Positions 10,425-20,019 of a DNA stretch of 64,000 bases are shown here, piece after piece. A program made the translations under genes and the position numbers. Origin of the DNA: JAWKTM01 sp041399085 (lineage in GTDB: Bacteria; Planctomycetota; Planctomycetia; Pirellulales; Pirellulaceae); contig JAWKTM010000022.1 of assembly GCA_041399085.1 (NCBI GenBank), positions 42,083-106,082 on the forward strand, in the 5' to 3' direction. The notes beneath the pieces are model-generated. The model was not told where the DNA came from, made no database searches, and was given only the letters and a program-made list of their open reading frames with translations. The number at the start of each line of letters is the position of its first letter. Within the stretch, counting starts at the first letter, position 1.

Positions 10425-11888
10425 CTATTTCGCCCGCAGATCATAGCATGCTACGCCGTCTTCTAATCGCACATAGAGGCGACCGTTGGCTAGGACGGGG
10501 GTCGCGCAGTTCAAAGGGCCGGCGCCGTTGAACGTATTTCGCCAAAGTCGCTCGGCCTCCTTTTGTCCTTCGGCCGTCTTTTCCAACTCGTTCATGTTCA
10601 AACGACCGCGGAAAATTGACTCTTCGGCCAACAAACCGGTTTTGTCGATCCGGCCTTTCATTAATTCGCGACAATCGGCGGGATCGGCGGCGAATGCGAG
10701 GATGCTGTCGAAGGCGTATATCACTTTGCCGTCGCCCGCGATCAGCGACGTGTAACGCGGACGGTCGACATCCAGGTTTTCCATCCACTCGCTGGAACCA
10801 TCTTCGAGGTTCACACACGCCAAGCGACGTTCGCCCTGGACGTAAACGTAATCGTCGACGACCACCGGACTGGAGCCAGGGTCCGCGACCTTGTTAAACG
10901 TCCACAAATGCTCGGCGCCGTCGGTTGAAAGACGATAGGCCCGCAAGCCCGACTTGCGGCTGCTGCCATACGTGAGCAACGTGTCGCCTACGACCAGCGG
11001 CGTTGCGTTGCCGGCGGCCGAATCGATTCGCCACAACTCGCGGCCCGTTTTCGGATCGAAACAAGCTGTCTCGCCGGCGACGTTCGCGATCACGTGGGAC
11101 GAATCGCCGGTCTTCCAAACCGTTGGGCTACTGTGGTCCGCTCGCGTCTTCTGCGGATCGCCTTCCCAAACGATTTCGCCAGTCGCCGCGTCCAATCCAA
11201 ACAAATGATCGCAGGAAACGACCGCCATCCCCTCGGTGACGACGAACGAACTCTGCAGAAACTCATCGCGAAACTCGCCCGGCAATCGCTGTTTCCAAAT
11301 CTCCTTGCCCGTGCCAGCGTCCAGACAGCGAGCGACGCGGCCGGCGCCCAAGATGTAAAGCCGCCCGTTCGCCACCGCCGGCGTTCCGGACTGAGGAAAC
11401 CGCGTGTAAAAGCTGCTGACGCTCTTCTCCCACAGCAGCTTTCCCGAGGACGCATCCAGGCAATAGATCACTTCGTCGAACCGGTAGTTCTTGCTGCGCT
11501 GCTCGTCCTCGTTGCGTCGGTTGATTTCATATTGCTCGTAGTCCGCGTCGCTCATGCCGGTACGCTTTTCGGGCGGCAACCAAGGAAACTTCTTCGGCGG
11601 CAATTCGTCGTTCGCCACTTTCGTCTTGGTGTGGGTGTACAAGTACAGTCGGCCATCGGCCACAATCGGACTCGACCAGCCGCCCGACTTCGCACCGGAG
11701 AGCTCTTCGCGGCTGATCCAAACCGGCTTCAGCCCGTCGTCAGGCAGCGAATCGATCAACGCCGGGCTGTCATGATCCACTCCGTCACGTCGCTCGCCTC
11801 GCCACTGATCCCAGTCCGCGGCGGCGATCGATCCACCAGCAAAAACCAAGACGAATCCAGCGAACAACGTGGCGTATCGAACGAACAT
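10425..11888 (-). CDS. secreted PQQ-binding-like beta-propeller protein
   Basis: A 487-residue protein with a Sec signal peptide (MFVRYATLFAGFVLVFAGGS, cleavage after AAA near residue 24) and DWDQWRGERRDG, a start typical of planctomycete PQQ-like propellers. Blade motifs repeat along the chain: IYCLDASSGKLLWEK, RCLDAGTGKEIWKQ, FGLDAATGEIVWEG, ACFDPKTGRELWRI and LACVNLEDGSSEWME. The first ~120 residues include a charged insertion (PPKKFPWLPPEKRTGMSD). The family resembles BamB/YfgL and quinoprotein dehydrogenases, but no catalytic residues are evident, so a structural or binding role in the envelope is more likely than an enzyme. It is a single-gene transcript as far as can be seen. Confidence 0.8.
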   Translation of the reverse strand: MFVRYATLFAGFVLVFAGGSIAAADWDQWRGERRDGVDHDSPALIDSLPDDGLKPVWISREELSGAKSGGWSSPIVADGRLYLYTHTKTKVANDELPPKKFPWLPPEKRTGMSDADYEQYEINRRNEDEQRSKNYRFDEVIYCLDASSGKLLWEKSVSSFYTRFPQSGTPAVANGRLYILGAGRVARCLDAGTGKEIWKQRLPGEFRDEFLQSSFVVTEGMAVVSCDHLFGLDAATGEIVWEGDPQKTRADHSSPTVWKTGDSSHVIANVAGETACFDPKTGRELWRIDSAAGNATPLVVGDTLLTYGSSRKSGLRAYRLSTDGAEHLWTFNKVADPGSSPVVVDDYVYVQGERRLACVNLEDGSSEWMENLDVDRPRYTSLIAGDGKVIYAFDSILAFAADPADCRELMKGRIDKTGLLAEESIFRGRLNMNELEKTAEGQKEAERLWRNTFNGAGPLNCATPVLANGRLYVRLEDGVACYDLRAK

Positions 11889-12117
11889 GGCAAGTTCCCT
11901 TTCGGACCCTGGTCAACGGACCGGCAATGTGAGTGTGCATTGGACCAACGGCCGCAGCGCTTTGCAAGCCACGCGCCCAACTTCCAAGGCGAGCGGCATT
12001 CTGTTCCTGGCGAACACCGTTCTTGGCGGGCAGGTTGACGGCTGCGGCGGCGAATTCGACGATAGCGGCTCGATCCGTTGAACAACACAATTTCGCACCC
12101 TGAATTCGGAGCTTTCG

Positions 12118-12453
12118 ATGAGCCACAACGATCAACCGCAAACGATGTTGGCCCACATGGTTTATTTCTCACTGAAGGACGCTGCGCCCGAGCGCATTCG
12201 CGAGCTGGTCGATGCTTGCCACCGTTACTTGTCCGGGCACGACGGCTGCGTCTTTTTTGCGGCTGGGACGCTTAATCCCGATTTGGCTCGGGAAGTCAAC
12301 GTCCGCGATTTCCACGTGGCCCTGCATACGGTCTTTCAGAACCGCGCGGCCCACGACGCCTACCAATCCGACCCGCGTCACCTGCAATTCATTGAGGAGA
12401 ACAAGCCGAATTGGGCCGGAGTCCGCGTGTTTGATTCCGATGTGACGGGATAA
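12118..12453 (+). CDS. Dabb family stress-responsive alpha/beta-barrel protein
   Basis: A 111-residue ferredoxin-like dimeric alpha/beta barrel. Recognisable are the N-terminal MLAHMVYFSLKDAAPERIRE strand-helix, the central NPDLAREVNVRDFHVALHTV segment and YQSDPRHLQFIEENKPNW. Dabb proteins are small, widely spread and of poorly defined function; some are cyclases or heat-stable stress proteins. An internal start at 12145 (MLAHMV) would also give a complete fold. It converges with the cobalamin adenosyltransferase gene 18 bp away. Confidence 0.8.
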   Translation: MSHNDQPQTMLAHMVYFSLKDAAPERIRELVDACHRYLSGHDGCVFFAAGTLNPDLAREVNVRDFHVALHTVFQNRAAHDAYQSDPRHLQFIEENKPNWAGVRVFDSDVTG

Positions 12454-12471
12454 GACTTCGCCGTAAGTGGT

Positions 12472-13011
12472 CTACGGTCGTTGCCAAAGGCGTCGATGCC
12501 GGCGGCTTGATTTGCCGCGCCGAAGCCAGACAGGCAACGGTCCTCCAGCCGATTCAAGTAAACCACGATTTCGGCGGCGATCGACGCTCGCTTTCGTGCA
12601 TCAAGACTGACCACGCGACGCTCAGCACGACGGCCGTGCGAGCCAAGTGCAACTCGGCCGCCGCTCGTGATCCGCCGGGAAGAATGAATTGCTTGAGCGG
12701 CGGCAACTGTTCCTCGAACCGGTCGATCGCTCGCTCCAACGCTTCGATGTGCGTGGCGCCGATCAACCGCATGCCGTGCCGTTCGGCGTCGGGCGTTGCC
12801 AGCTCACCGCCGAGCGCGAGCAACTCGTGCTGCACGCTGTCCAGCACTCCGTCGATCACCTCGGGCAAACCGGCGGCGCAGGCAATCCGATCGCCGAGTT
12901 TAGTTCGTCGACCGTTCCGTAAGCTTCGATTCGCGACGCGTCCTTGCTCACGCGACCGCCGGCGAACAAGCCGGTAAGTCCTTCGTCGCCTGTTTTCGTA
13001 TAGATCTTCAT
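12472..13011 (-). CDS. cob(I)alamin adenosyltransferase, PduO/MMAB type (frameshifted)
   Basis: The gene is recovered over three frames. From ATG 13011 it reads MKIYTKTGDEGLTGLFAGGR, VSKDASRIEAYGTVDELNSA, the ATP-binding N-terminal motif of PduO-type adenosyltransferases. It continues in another frame as LDSVQHELLALGGELATPDA and LPPLKQFILPGGSRAAAELH, then in the third as SIAAEIVVYLNRLEDRCL and a terminal LWQRP with TAG at 12472. The expected length of about 179 residues matches. Breaks lie near 12860, 12630 and 12530. The enzyme adenosylates corrinoid to coenzyme B12. All motifs survive, so I think the indels are sequence errors. Confidence 0.82.
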
Positions 13012-13186
13012 TGGCAGCAACTCGCGGCGCGGCTCGTTTGCGGAAAATCATGGAAGGTCACGGACGTGGGCCGGTAGGCTTGCTATACTTACCAAACCCT
13101 TCGCGGCGTCGATACCAGCGGGTTTGAAATCTAGCGAAAGTCGACGCCCCACTATTTCCCGCCGACAACCCCGCCGGAGAAGCATC

Positions 13187-14273
13187 ATGCGTTCATTCGC
13201 TTGCAAGGCAAGTTTCGTCGCCACAAGTCTGCTGCTGTTGTCCGCCGCGATGGCGATCGCCGCCGACACTGTTCCGGCGTCGAAAGACAGTGTCGAGCCG
13301 ACGTATCTGTCGAACGTGCGACAAGTGACTTCGGATTACGAGAAGGCCGGCGAAGGTTACTTCTCGCCCGATGGAAAGTCCATTGTTTTTCAAGCGATCC
13401 GGGCCGGCTATCCGTTCTATCAAATTTACACGCGGCCCTTGTCGGGTGGCGATGCCAAGCTGATCAGCACCGGGCGAGGCCGGACGACTTGTGCCTACTT
13501 CTCGCCGAACGGCGAGCGGATTCTGTTCGCTTCGAGTCACCTCGATCCGAACTGGACGCGACCGAAGCCGCCGAGCGGAAGCAACAAGAAGAAAGTCGCA
13601 ATCGGGCGTCCGCCGCCGTTACTCGTGGCCGTTTGATCCCCACACGGATATTTTCGAGGCGGATCGGGATGGCCATATCTTGCGTCGATTGACCGACGCT
13701 CCCGGCTACGACGCCGAAGGAGCGTACTCGGCCGACGGCAAGCTGATCGCCTATTGCCATGACGACGGGACCGCTGAAAAGCCGGATCCGAACATCTGGG
13801 TGATGAACGCCGACGGCTCCGACAAACGTCAGTTGACCGATGCGCCGGGATACGATGGCGGTCCGTTCATCTCGCCCGACGGCAACTGGATTGTGTTTCG
13901 CAGCGACCGCCAGGAAGAGCACCTGTTGCAGATCTACGTGATCGGCATCGATGGCAAGAACGAGACGGCTTTGACCGACAATCAGGGCGTGAACTGGGGC
14001 CCTTACTGGCATCCGACGCAGCCCTACATTATTTGGTCGGGCGCCGACCATTCCGACCCGACGGCGCGACCAAACTATGATTTGTGGATGATGCGCTACG
14101 CGGTCGAAGATGGGCAATTCAAGATGGTGAAGAAGTGGCGAGTGACCGACAGCCCGGCGGCGGACGTGTTGCCTGTGTTCTCGCCCGATGGATCGAAGCT
14201 GATGTGGACCAGCACCCGCACGGACGATCACTCGAGCCAATTGTTCATCGCGGATTTTCAATTGCCGAAGTAA
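13187..14273 (+). CDS. TolB-like beta-propeller protein (two 1-base deletions)
   Basis: A signal peptide (MRSFACKASFVATSLLLLSA, Ala-rich cleavage near residue 26) is followed by WD40-like PD40 repeats: GEGYFSPDGKSIVFQAIR, CAYFSPNGERILFASSHLDP, GAYSADGKLIAYCHDDG, GPFISPDGNWIVFRSDR and LPVFSPDGSKLMWTSTR. About 362 residues in all. Two frame changes lie close together. AACTGGGACGCG is seen as AACTGGACGCG at 13554, and CGCAAATCGGGC as CGCAATCGGGC at 13600. Restoring one base each gives LDPNWDATEAAERKQQEESR then KSGVRRRYSWPFDPHTDIFE. Proteins of this kind are periplasmic; some have peptidase partners, none here. Confidence 0.82.
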
Positions 14274-14412
14274 CGCGGGGCGACGCTTCTCCAACGGTTT
14301 ACGATTCCGTTGCCCGCCATTTAGGTGCGAGCTCAATTCAATCGCCGAGGCCGATCGACTACGATGATTCGTTTTCCAACTCGTCGTCGGCCCTTCTTCT
14401 CTCGAAACGATC

Positions 14413-15063
14413 ATGGCGATTGAATTCCAATGCAACGGCTGCGCGAAACGTTTGCGCGTGCCGGATGAATCAGCGGGCAAGAAGGCTCGTTGTCCTGATT
14501 GCGGCATGATCCAAGATGTGCCGTCAGGCATGTCCGAGCCCACTTCGGCGTTTTCCGACCCGAAGCCGATTGGCGGCGCTCCGCTGCCATCGGACCAATC
14601 GAATCCGTTCGCCGAACCGCGTCCGGCGTCTAGCAACCCGTATCAAACACCGGCCTACGACGCGCCGGCTACGACGCATTTTGGAATGCCGCAAGCCATC
14701 GACTTCGCGGCGATGGAAAAGGTACGGGGTCCGGCCACCGCGTTGATTGTGTTCGCCGTGCTCGGCATGGTGATGGTCGGCGTACAGATACTGCTGATCG
14801 TGGTCGGGGCCGCGAACGAAGGTGACCCGGACGTAGTTTTCGAGCTAATTGGCGGCGGTATCGGGGGCCTGATATCCATTGTCGCCGACGTCGTGATTAT
14901 CATCGGCGCGAACAAGATGAAGCGGCTGGAAAACTATGGCTTGGCAATGACCGCCGCCGTGCTCTCGCTCCTCTGCAATTGCGGATGTCTATCGCTGCCG
15001 TTCGCGATCTGGGCCATCGTCGTGCTTAGCGACGCTCAGGTGAAAGCCGCGTTTCGCAGTTAG
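14413..15063 (+). CDS. zinc-ribbon membrane protein of unknown function
   Basis: A 216-residue protein. Residues 1-36 form a Cys4 zinc ribbon (FQCNGCAKRLRVPDE and KKARCPDCG). Residues 37-110 are a Pro/Ser-rich low-complexity linker. The rest holds three to four hydrophobic helices (ATALIVFAVLGMVMVGVQIL, GGGIGGLISIVADVVIIIGA, LAMTAAVLSLLCNCGCLSLP, AIWAIVVL). The layout is common in planctomycetes but no function is established. The same zinc-ribbon type occurs on the second ExbD protein at 48865-49689. Conserved sequence starts at ATG 14413. Confidence 0.7.
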   Translation: MAIEFQCNGCAKRLRVPDESAGKKARCPDCGMIQDVPSGMSEPTSAFSDPKPIGGAPLPSDQSNPFAEPRPASSNPYQTPAYDAPATTHFGMPQAIDFAAMEKVRGPATALIVFAVLGMVMVGVQILLIVVGAANEGDPDVVFELIGGGIGGLISIVADVVIIIGANKMKRLENYGLAMTAAVLSLLCNCGCLSLPFAIWAIVVLSDAQVKAAFRS

Positions 15064-15104
15064 CCGCGTGCGAGCGGGCGGCGAATCCGAATCGGGGCGA
15101 GAAA

Positions 15105-15893
15105 TCATTCGCCGGCTTCGGCGTCATCCGCGGGCGGCTTGATTCCGATCCGAGCCGCGTGGTCGATTCGGTTCAGCAGTGGTCGCGGCGGATGCTCGTC
15201 AAAGTATTCGTCGACCGCCCGCCGAGCGCCGCGCCACCAGCCGTAGTCGTCCAACAGCAAGACGCCGCCCGTCACCAAACGTGGGTACAAACACGCGAGC
15301 GAGTGCTTCGTCGATTCGTAGAAATCCGTGTCGAGCCGCAACAACGCGATCTGTTGCGGCGCCTCGGTGGGCAGAGTCTTCAACACGTCGCCCGCAATGA
15401 AATGGCACCGAGCGGCGTCGTAGCCGGTCGATCCCATGTTGTTGCGGACTTCATCGAGCGAAGCAAAGCACCAACGAGATTGTCCGCCGCTGGTCAACGA
15501 TCTGCGAAAGCGACCTTCCGCCGAACGACCCTGGCGAGTTTCGTCGTGCCGGCCGGGCGGCGTCATACCGGCAAAGGTATCGAACAGATACAGCTCGCGG
15601 TGATCGTCGCCATACAGCCGTAGCGTTCGAGCAACCGCCATCATCGAGCCGCCGCGCCATACGCCGCATTCGACCATCGCGCCGGGCACTCCGTTTTCGA
15701 TCAGATGCTTCACGGCCACCATCAACGCGCAAACGCGTTGCTCGCTGGTCATCGTGTAAGGCTTGACCGAGCGGATGATCGCGACCTCTTCCGACGTGAA
15801 ATCGGCCAACGAATGCCGAACAAGATCGAAGCCCGCTCGATGCAACGCCGCTCGCACGATTCGTTCCGCCCAGCGTCTCATCGCTCTGCCCAT
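15105..15893 (-). CDS. TylF/MycF family O-methyltransferase
   Basis: A 262-residue class I methyltransferase of the macrocin-O-methyltransferase family. It shows MVECGVWRGGSMMAVARTL (SAM-binding motif I), ELYLFDTFAGMTPPGRHDE, LLRLDTDFYESTKHSL and VLLLDDYGWWRGARRAVDEY, which carry the metal-binding Asp residues of TylF/MycF enzymes. Characterised members methylate sugar hydroxyls on macrolides; relatives next to envelope genes are thought to modify glycans. The ATG at 15893 follows immediately on the TAG stop (15894-15896) of the upstream surface-protein gene, so expression is likely coupled. That suggests a role in decorating that protein or its glycans, which is an inference from position only. 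Confidence 0.82.
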   Translation of the reverse strand: MGRAMRRWAERIVRAALHRAGFDLVRHSLADFTSEEVAIIRSVKPYTMTSEQRVCALMVAVKHLIENGVPGAMVECGVWRGGSMMAVARTLRLYGDDHRELYLFDTFAGMTPPGRHDETRQGRSAEGRFRRSLTSGGQSRWCFASLDEVRNNMGSTGYDAARCHFIAGDVLKTLPTEAPQQIALLRLDTDFYESTKHSLACLYPRLVTGGVLLLDDYGWWRGARRAVDEYFDEHPPRPLLNRIDHAARIGIKPPADDAEAGE

Positions 15894-18308
15894 CTAGCCG
15901 GTCGTGACGCGGGCTGAGTCCGCTGCAAGCTGGTCGAGCAACGATTCGTCCAGCCGCGCGGGATCGCCGCATGGCAAGTCTTCGTCCGGATTGGCGGCAA
16001 GGGGCTTGGCCAAGTCGCTTAGTTGTGAGGCGGAAACCAGGTGACTGGTCGCTACAACCGGTGTTGCGCGGCCCGCAATCGACGGCGCGAGCGCAGCCAA
16101 GCGAGGCTCGGGCGACGCATCATCGCGCGTCGAGGAACTGCGGGCCGCAAGATTCCCGCCCGTGACTCGGGCGCCAGCCACGTGATCGGCAAGCCCCGCG
16201 GCGAGACTGACCTGCGAGGCGACTTCACCAGCTTCCGCTTCGCCAGCCCCGACGTTGTTCAAATGATTGATGACCAACAACGCATCGATTGGCGAAACGA
16301 ATTGATCGCCATTCACATCCAGATACGGCGGCGGCGCAAAGTTGGCGTCGGGCAGCGGCAATAGCCGAGCGCCGGGTGAGTTGAGCTGGTTGATAACGAG
16401 TAGCACGTCGATTGGCGACACGTTGTTTCCGGTGTCGTTGTCGACGTTCAGATGGTTCACCGGATTCTGCCACGGGCGCGGGTTAACGAGCGCCAGCCCG
16501 GCATCCACATCGCCAAACGCCGTGTCCGCCGCCAGCGTGAAGATGGCCGTCCGACCGCTCGTTGCATCCACGTCGCTGTCGATGGCGTCGTCCGTTCCCT
16601 GATCTTGCGGCGCAAATTCGAAGTTATCCGGCAACGTCACCTGCACGTAGTAGCTGCCCAGCGCTGCGTCCTCGAACAGATACGCGCCGTTCGCATCCGT
16701 GGTCCGCGTGCCGACCAGCGTATCGTTTCCGTTGCCAATGATTCCGTCGACGGGATTAAACAGTTGCACGGTTACATTTGGCAAGCCGTTCTCGCCCGCA
16801 TCCAAAATGCCGTTCTCGTTCAAGTCGAGCCAGACGCGATTGCCAATCAACGGTTGACTCAATTGCACGACGAACGCGGAAGGAGCCGTATCCGAGGCCG
16901 AAGTCAGCGAAAACGACTCGGCCGTGGGATCAAAGTCCGTCGTGCCGGTGTATTGGCCCGTCAGCAAAATCCGGCCGAAGTGATCCAGCGCGACCGACTC
17001 GACCGTGTTCGTGCCGTCGCCTACCAGATTCTGTTGCCAGACGGTCGAGCCGGCGGAGTTCAGCCGGGCGAGAAACACGTCTCGATTCGCACCGGCGAGC
17101 GCACCGGTCACGTATACGTCGCCGCTGCGGGACACGGTCACATCGCGAGCCGATTCTTCGATGGGTGAATTCGTACCGAGCGTTCGCGCCCACACATAGT
17201 CGCCACTGGCACTGAGTTTCAGCACGAACACGTCCGAGCCGAATTGCGAATCATCGCGCGAGGTCAAGTCGACGGTCGCCGCTCCAGGGTTGAAATCGAC
17301 CGTGCCGCGAAAGCTGCCGACGGCGTAGACATTGCCGCTGGCGTCCGTCGCGATGCCAGTGCCCAGTTCGGATTCGCCAGCGCCGACTCGCCGCGCCCAG
17401 GTGAACGTGCCGCCCGTCGTCAGCTTGGCGATAAACAGATCGCGGTTACCGCCGCTCGTCAGATTCGAGGTCGCCGTGGACGGGTCGAAATCGGCCGTGC
17501 CGACGAAGTCGCCCACGACTAGCACATTATTCGAGGCGTCGAGCGTCACGGCTGCGGCAAAGTCAGCACCGCTGCCACCCATCGACGCTCCCCACACAAA
17601 GTTGCCGTTCACATCCAGCTTCGTAAGAAAGATATCCGAGTCGCCGGCCGTGGTTCGCGAGAACGATTGCGACGCGCTGGGGTTCAGGTCGATCGTGGTG
17701 AAGTAAGCGCCGAGCACGTAGGCCGCGCCGTTTGCGTCGACCGCCAAGCCCTGAGCCACCTCGAATCCGGTGCCGGCCAGCGCCTTGGCCCAAGTCAACT
17801 CGCCGTCCGCCGTTAGACGCACAACAAACGCGTCGAAGTCGCCCGCGCTCGTCAACTGGTTCGTCTCGGCCGACGGGTCAAAATCGGCCGTGCCCGAGAA
17901 ATTGCCAACCAAATGAATGTTGCCGCTGGCATCCACGGCCATGTCGCGCACGTAGTCGAAGCCGCTGCCGCCAAGCTGCTTGGCCCACAAAAATTCCCCG
18001 TCGCGATCATACTTGGCCAAGAACACATCGGTCTGCCCGGCACTTACCAGCGGCTCGGCCACGCCGTCTGGGTCCAACTGCACCGTGTCGCTGAAGTTGC
18101 CCGTCAAATAGATATTGCCACTCAAATCGGCCGCGATCGACTCGCCGCCGACGCCGAATGCCGAACCAACCGGGAAATCCACCGCCAGACCGAAATCCAC
18201 GGCCAGCGGCCGCCGGGCTTCCAACATTTCGACTCGGAGAGGCCGGCGATTCCGTGGCAAACGCTTATCGTGCCGGTACTTACGCGATGGAATACGACGT
18301 CGATTCAT
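15894..18308 (-). CDS. surface protein: LE-x-R N-terminus, SBBP-type propeller, SdrD-B domain, dockerin repeats
   Basis: An 804-residue exported protein. Residues ~24-37 (LRVEMLEARRPLAVDFG) are the planctomycete LEPR-XLL-like N-terminal signature, after an Arg/Lys-rich head. Residues ~38-485 hold about ten SBBP-like repeats of the form GNIYLTGNFSDTVQLDPDG or NVYAVGSFRGTVDFNPG. Residues ~487-605 resemble an SdrD B-like Ca-binding beta domain (IGNRVWLDLNENGILDAGEN). Residues ~618-690 contain two dockerin-like EF-hand units (LNVDNDTGNNVSPIDVLLVI and LDVNGDQFVSPIDALLVINH). A ~115-residue acidic tail ends DESLLDQLAADSARVTTG. It probably sits at the cell surface and is directly followed by the TylF-type gene. 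Confidence 0.8.
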   Translation of the reverse strand: MNRRRIPSRKYRHDKRLPRNRRPLRVEMLEARRPLAVDFGLAVDFPVGSAFGVGGESIAADLSGNIYLTGNFSDTVQLDPDGVAEPLVSAGQTDVFLAKYDRDGEFLWAKQLGGSGFDYVRDMAVDASGNIHLVGNFSGTADFDPSAETNQLTSAGDFDAFVVRLTADGELTWAKALAGTGFEVAQGLAVDANGAAYVLGAYFTTIDLNPSASQSFSRTTAGDSDIFLTKLDVNGNFVWGASMGGSGADFAAAVTLDASNNVLVVGDFVGTADFDPSTATSNLTSGGNRDLFIAKLTTGGTFTWARRVGAGESELGTGIATDASGNVYAVGSFRGTVDFNPGAATVDLTSRDDSQFGSDVFVLKLSASGDYVWARTLGTNSPIEESARDVTVSRSGDVYVTGALAGANRDVFLARLNSAGSTVWQQNLVGDGTNTVESVALDHFGRILLTGQYTGTTDFDPTAESFSLTSASDTAPSAFVVQLSQPLIGNRVWLDLNENGILDAGENGLPNVTVQLFNPVDGIIGNGNDTLVGTRTTDANGAYLFEDAALGSYYVQVTLPDNFEFAPQDQGTDDAIDSDVDATSGRTAIFTLAADTAFGDVDAGLALVNPRPWQNPVNHLNVDNDTGNNVSPIDVLLVINQLNSPGARLLPLPDANFAPPPYLDVNGDQFVSPIDALLVINHLNNVGAGEAEAGEVASQVSLAAGLADHVAGARVTGGNLAARSSSTRDDASPEPRLAALAPSIAGRATPVVATSHLVSASQLSDLAKPLAANPDEDLPCGDPARLDESLLDQLAADSARVTTG

Positions 18309-18440
18309 GGCCGAGCGACTTGGGATAAGTGGGAAAAGTCCGCCGAAACGTCGGCGAAATTAGCCAAACACCCATAGTAGCTACAGTTTCACAACGTGGG
18401 AAACAATTTGTCAGCATTCGCGGCACGAATGAAAACTCAC

Positions 18441-19664
18441 TCAGGCCGCCCGCCGCGTGTCGCGTCGTTGCTGCTTTTTCTGGCGGCGGCGGTCCGCTCG
18501 CGATAGATTGGCGTTCTCGGCATCGTCGTCACCCTCGTCATCCGCCTCGGGCATACGCAGGGTCGGCGCCGAAGCGGCGTTCTGCTCGGGACGTGGGCCG
18601 GCCTTCACCTTGGCCCGCGCCGAATCGGCCGTTTCGCTTTCGGCCGGAGAATCCAAGTCCGACCGATTTCGTTTCGACTTGTTCGCCGACGTGTTGGACT
18701 TCGCAGCCTCATCGGCCGACGCCGCGTCCTTTTTCGCCCGCCGCGGCTTGGCCTTCGCTGGCTTCTCCTTCTTGACCCGCGGAGCTCGCGCCGCACGTTC
18801 GGGCAGCAAGCCGTGCGCGTCCAAATAAACGTGTCGGCAATACAGCACCAGCGAACCCAGCAGCGCGACGTGGCCCAGCAGCGTCGCCGTGGAACCGACC
18901 AGCGCGTCGAGGAACGGCAAGTCCAACGAGATCGCACCGGCTCGCAAAGCGCCGGCACTGGCGTATCCGACCAAAGAGAAACCGAGCGAGACCAGCGTCA
19001 ACCGCGACTCGCGTAGCTCGAAAACCATCCGCAACGAAATGGCCGCCGCTAGCAAAGCGTAACCAGCGATCCCGATTTGTTCCGGCCTACCAATGGCCGA
19101 GCCTTCGCTCAGCGTCGATGCCAATTCCGCGGCGATCCGATGCAATCCGCAACCGGCGTCCAAACTGGCGGCGAACAGAAACAGGGACATCGGCAACCAG
19201 ATTCGATAGCGGCCTCGATAATCGTCCAACCGATGGCGACGAATCGCAAAAACCTGAATCGCGACCATCGCGGCGGCGAACAGCACTAGCGACGAAAACC
19301 ATGCCGCGACGCTGCCCGAAGCCAGCACATCGAGCGGTTCGGACGACGCCAGCCGCGCGACGCGTGGCGAGCTGAACACCAGCACATATAGCGCCTCGAC
19401 CGCACAGACCGCAGCCAGGCCCAACAAGCCCCAGACGGTCAACGTCCACGGCCGTTGCGGAATCCAATCGGTCAATCGCGGCTGGTGTTCGCCGCGAGCC
19501 GCCTCGGAATAGCGAGGACCGCGATGTGGCCCGCGGTCGCGTTTGGCGTTTGAAGCCGTTTCGTCGCCGTCGCTGTTCGCGTCCTTTTCGCGTGGCGCAT
19601 CTTCCATCAGCACTCGTCGCCGACGATCGTCCCGCACTCCGCTACGTCGGAATTCCATTTCCAT
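18441..19664 (-). CDS. polytopic membrane protein with charged cytosolic tails
   Basis: A 407-residue protein not assigned to a family. It has a charged N-terminus (~70 aa), about six hydrophobic segments between residues 75 and 275 (LTVWGLLGLAAVCAVEALYV, WFSSLVLFAAAMVAIQVFAI, RIWLPMSLFLFAASLDAG, IAGYALLAAAISLRMVFELR, LGFSLVGYASAGALRAG, LLGHVALLGSLVLYCRHVYL) and a long Lys/Arg/Ala/Glu-rich tail (KKEKPAKAKPRRAKKD, RRRQKKQQRRDTRRAA). A second in-frame ATG at 19607 (MEDAPREKDAN) may be the true start. No enzyme motif is visible. Confidence 0.6.
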   Translation of the reverse strand: MEMEFRRSGVRDDRRRRVLMEDAPREKDANSDGDETASNAKRDRGPHRGPRYSEAARGEHQPRLTDWIPQRPWTLTVWGLLGLAAVCAVEALYVLVFSSPRVARLASSEPLDVLASGSVAAWFSSLVLFAAAMVAIQVFAIRRHRLDDYRGRYRIWLPMSLFLFAASLDAGCGLHRIAAELASTLSEGSAIGRPEQIGIAGYALLAAAISLRMVFELRESRLTLVSLGFSLVGYASAGALRAGAISLDLPFLDALVGSTATLLGHVALLGSLVLYCRHVYLDAHGLLPERAARAPRVKKEKPAKAKPRRAKKDAASADEAAKSNTSANKSKRNRSDLDSPAESETADSARAKVKAGPRPEQNAASAPTLRMPEADDEGDDDAENANLSRADRRRQKKQQRRDTRRAA

Positions 19665-20019
19665 TCAACTTTTGGAGAGAGTCGGCCGCATGGCGAAGCG
19701 TCCTTGCGTCACCAGCAAACCAGCAGAAGTAATCTACCATTCGGCATCTTGACGCCCGAATCTGAAGCCCGCTCGAGCTGTCGGGCGGGGATCGTGGGTC
19801 GATTGCGCCGATCATTCCGATCGCGACGCGGGGGAAAACGGGCGATCGAGCTACAGCGCGTCAACAGGCGACGTGGGCGAATTGGCCGAGTTTGACGCTG
19901 CTGACGAAGCGACCTAGGTTTTCACAGCGACTGTAGGTTTTCGTCACACCCGACTCGTCGACTCGCGCACCTGTTGATCTCACGCACCATCCGATTCGCT
20001 CCGCACCGTTTCCGCATCC
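19665..20019. other. divergent intergenic region
   Basis: 355 bp between two divergently transcribed genes. It must contain both promoters, but I see no convincing -35/-10 pair, operator or RNA element. Short ORFs here overlap each other and look random. Confidence 0.4.

Noticed and set aside
13464..14636. 390-codon minus-strand ORF opposite the TolB-like gene
   Set aside because: Antisense shadow of a high-GC coding region; the plus strand carries clear propeller motifs.
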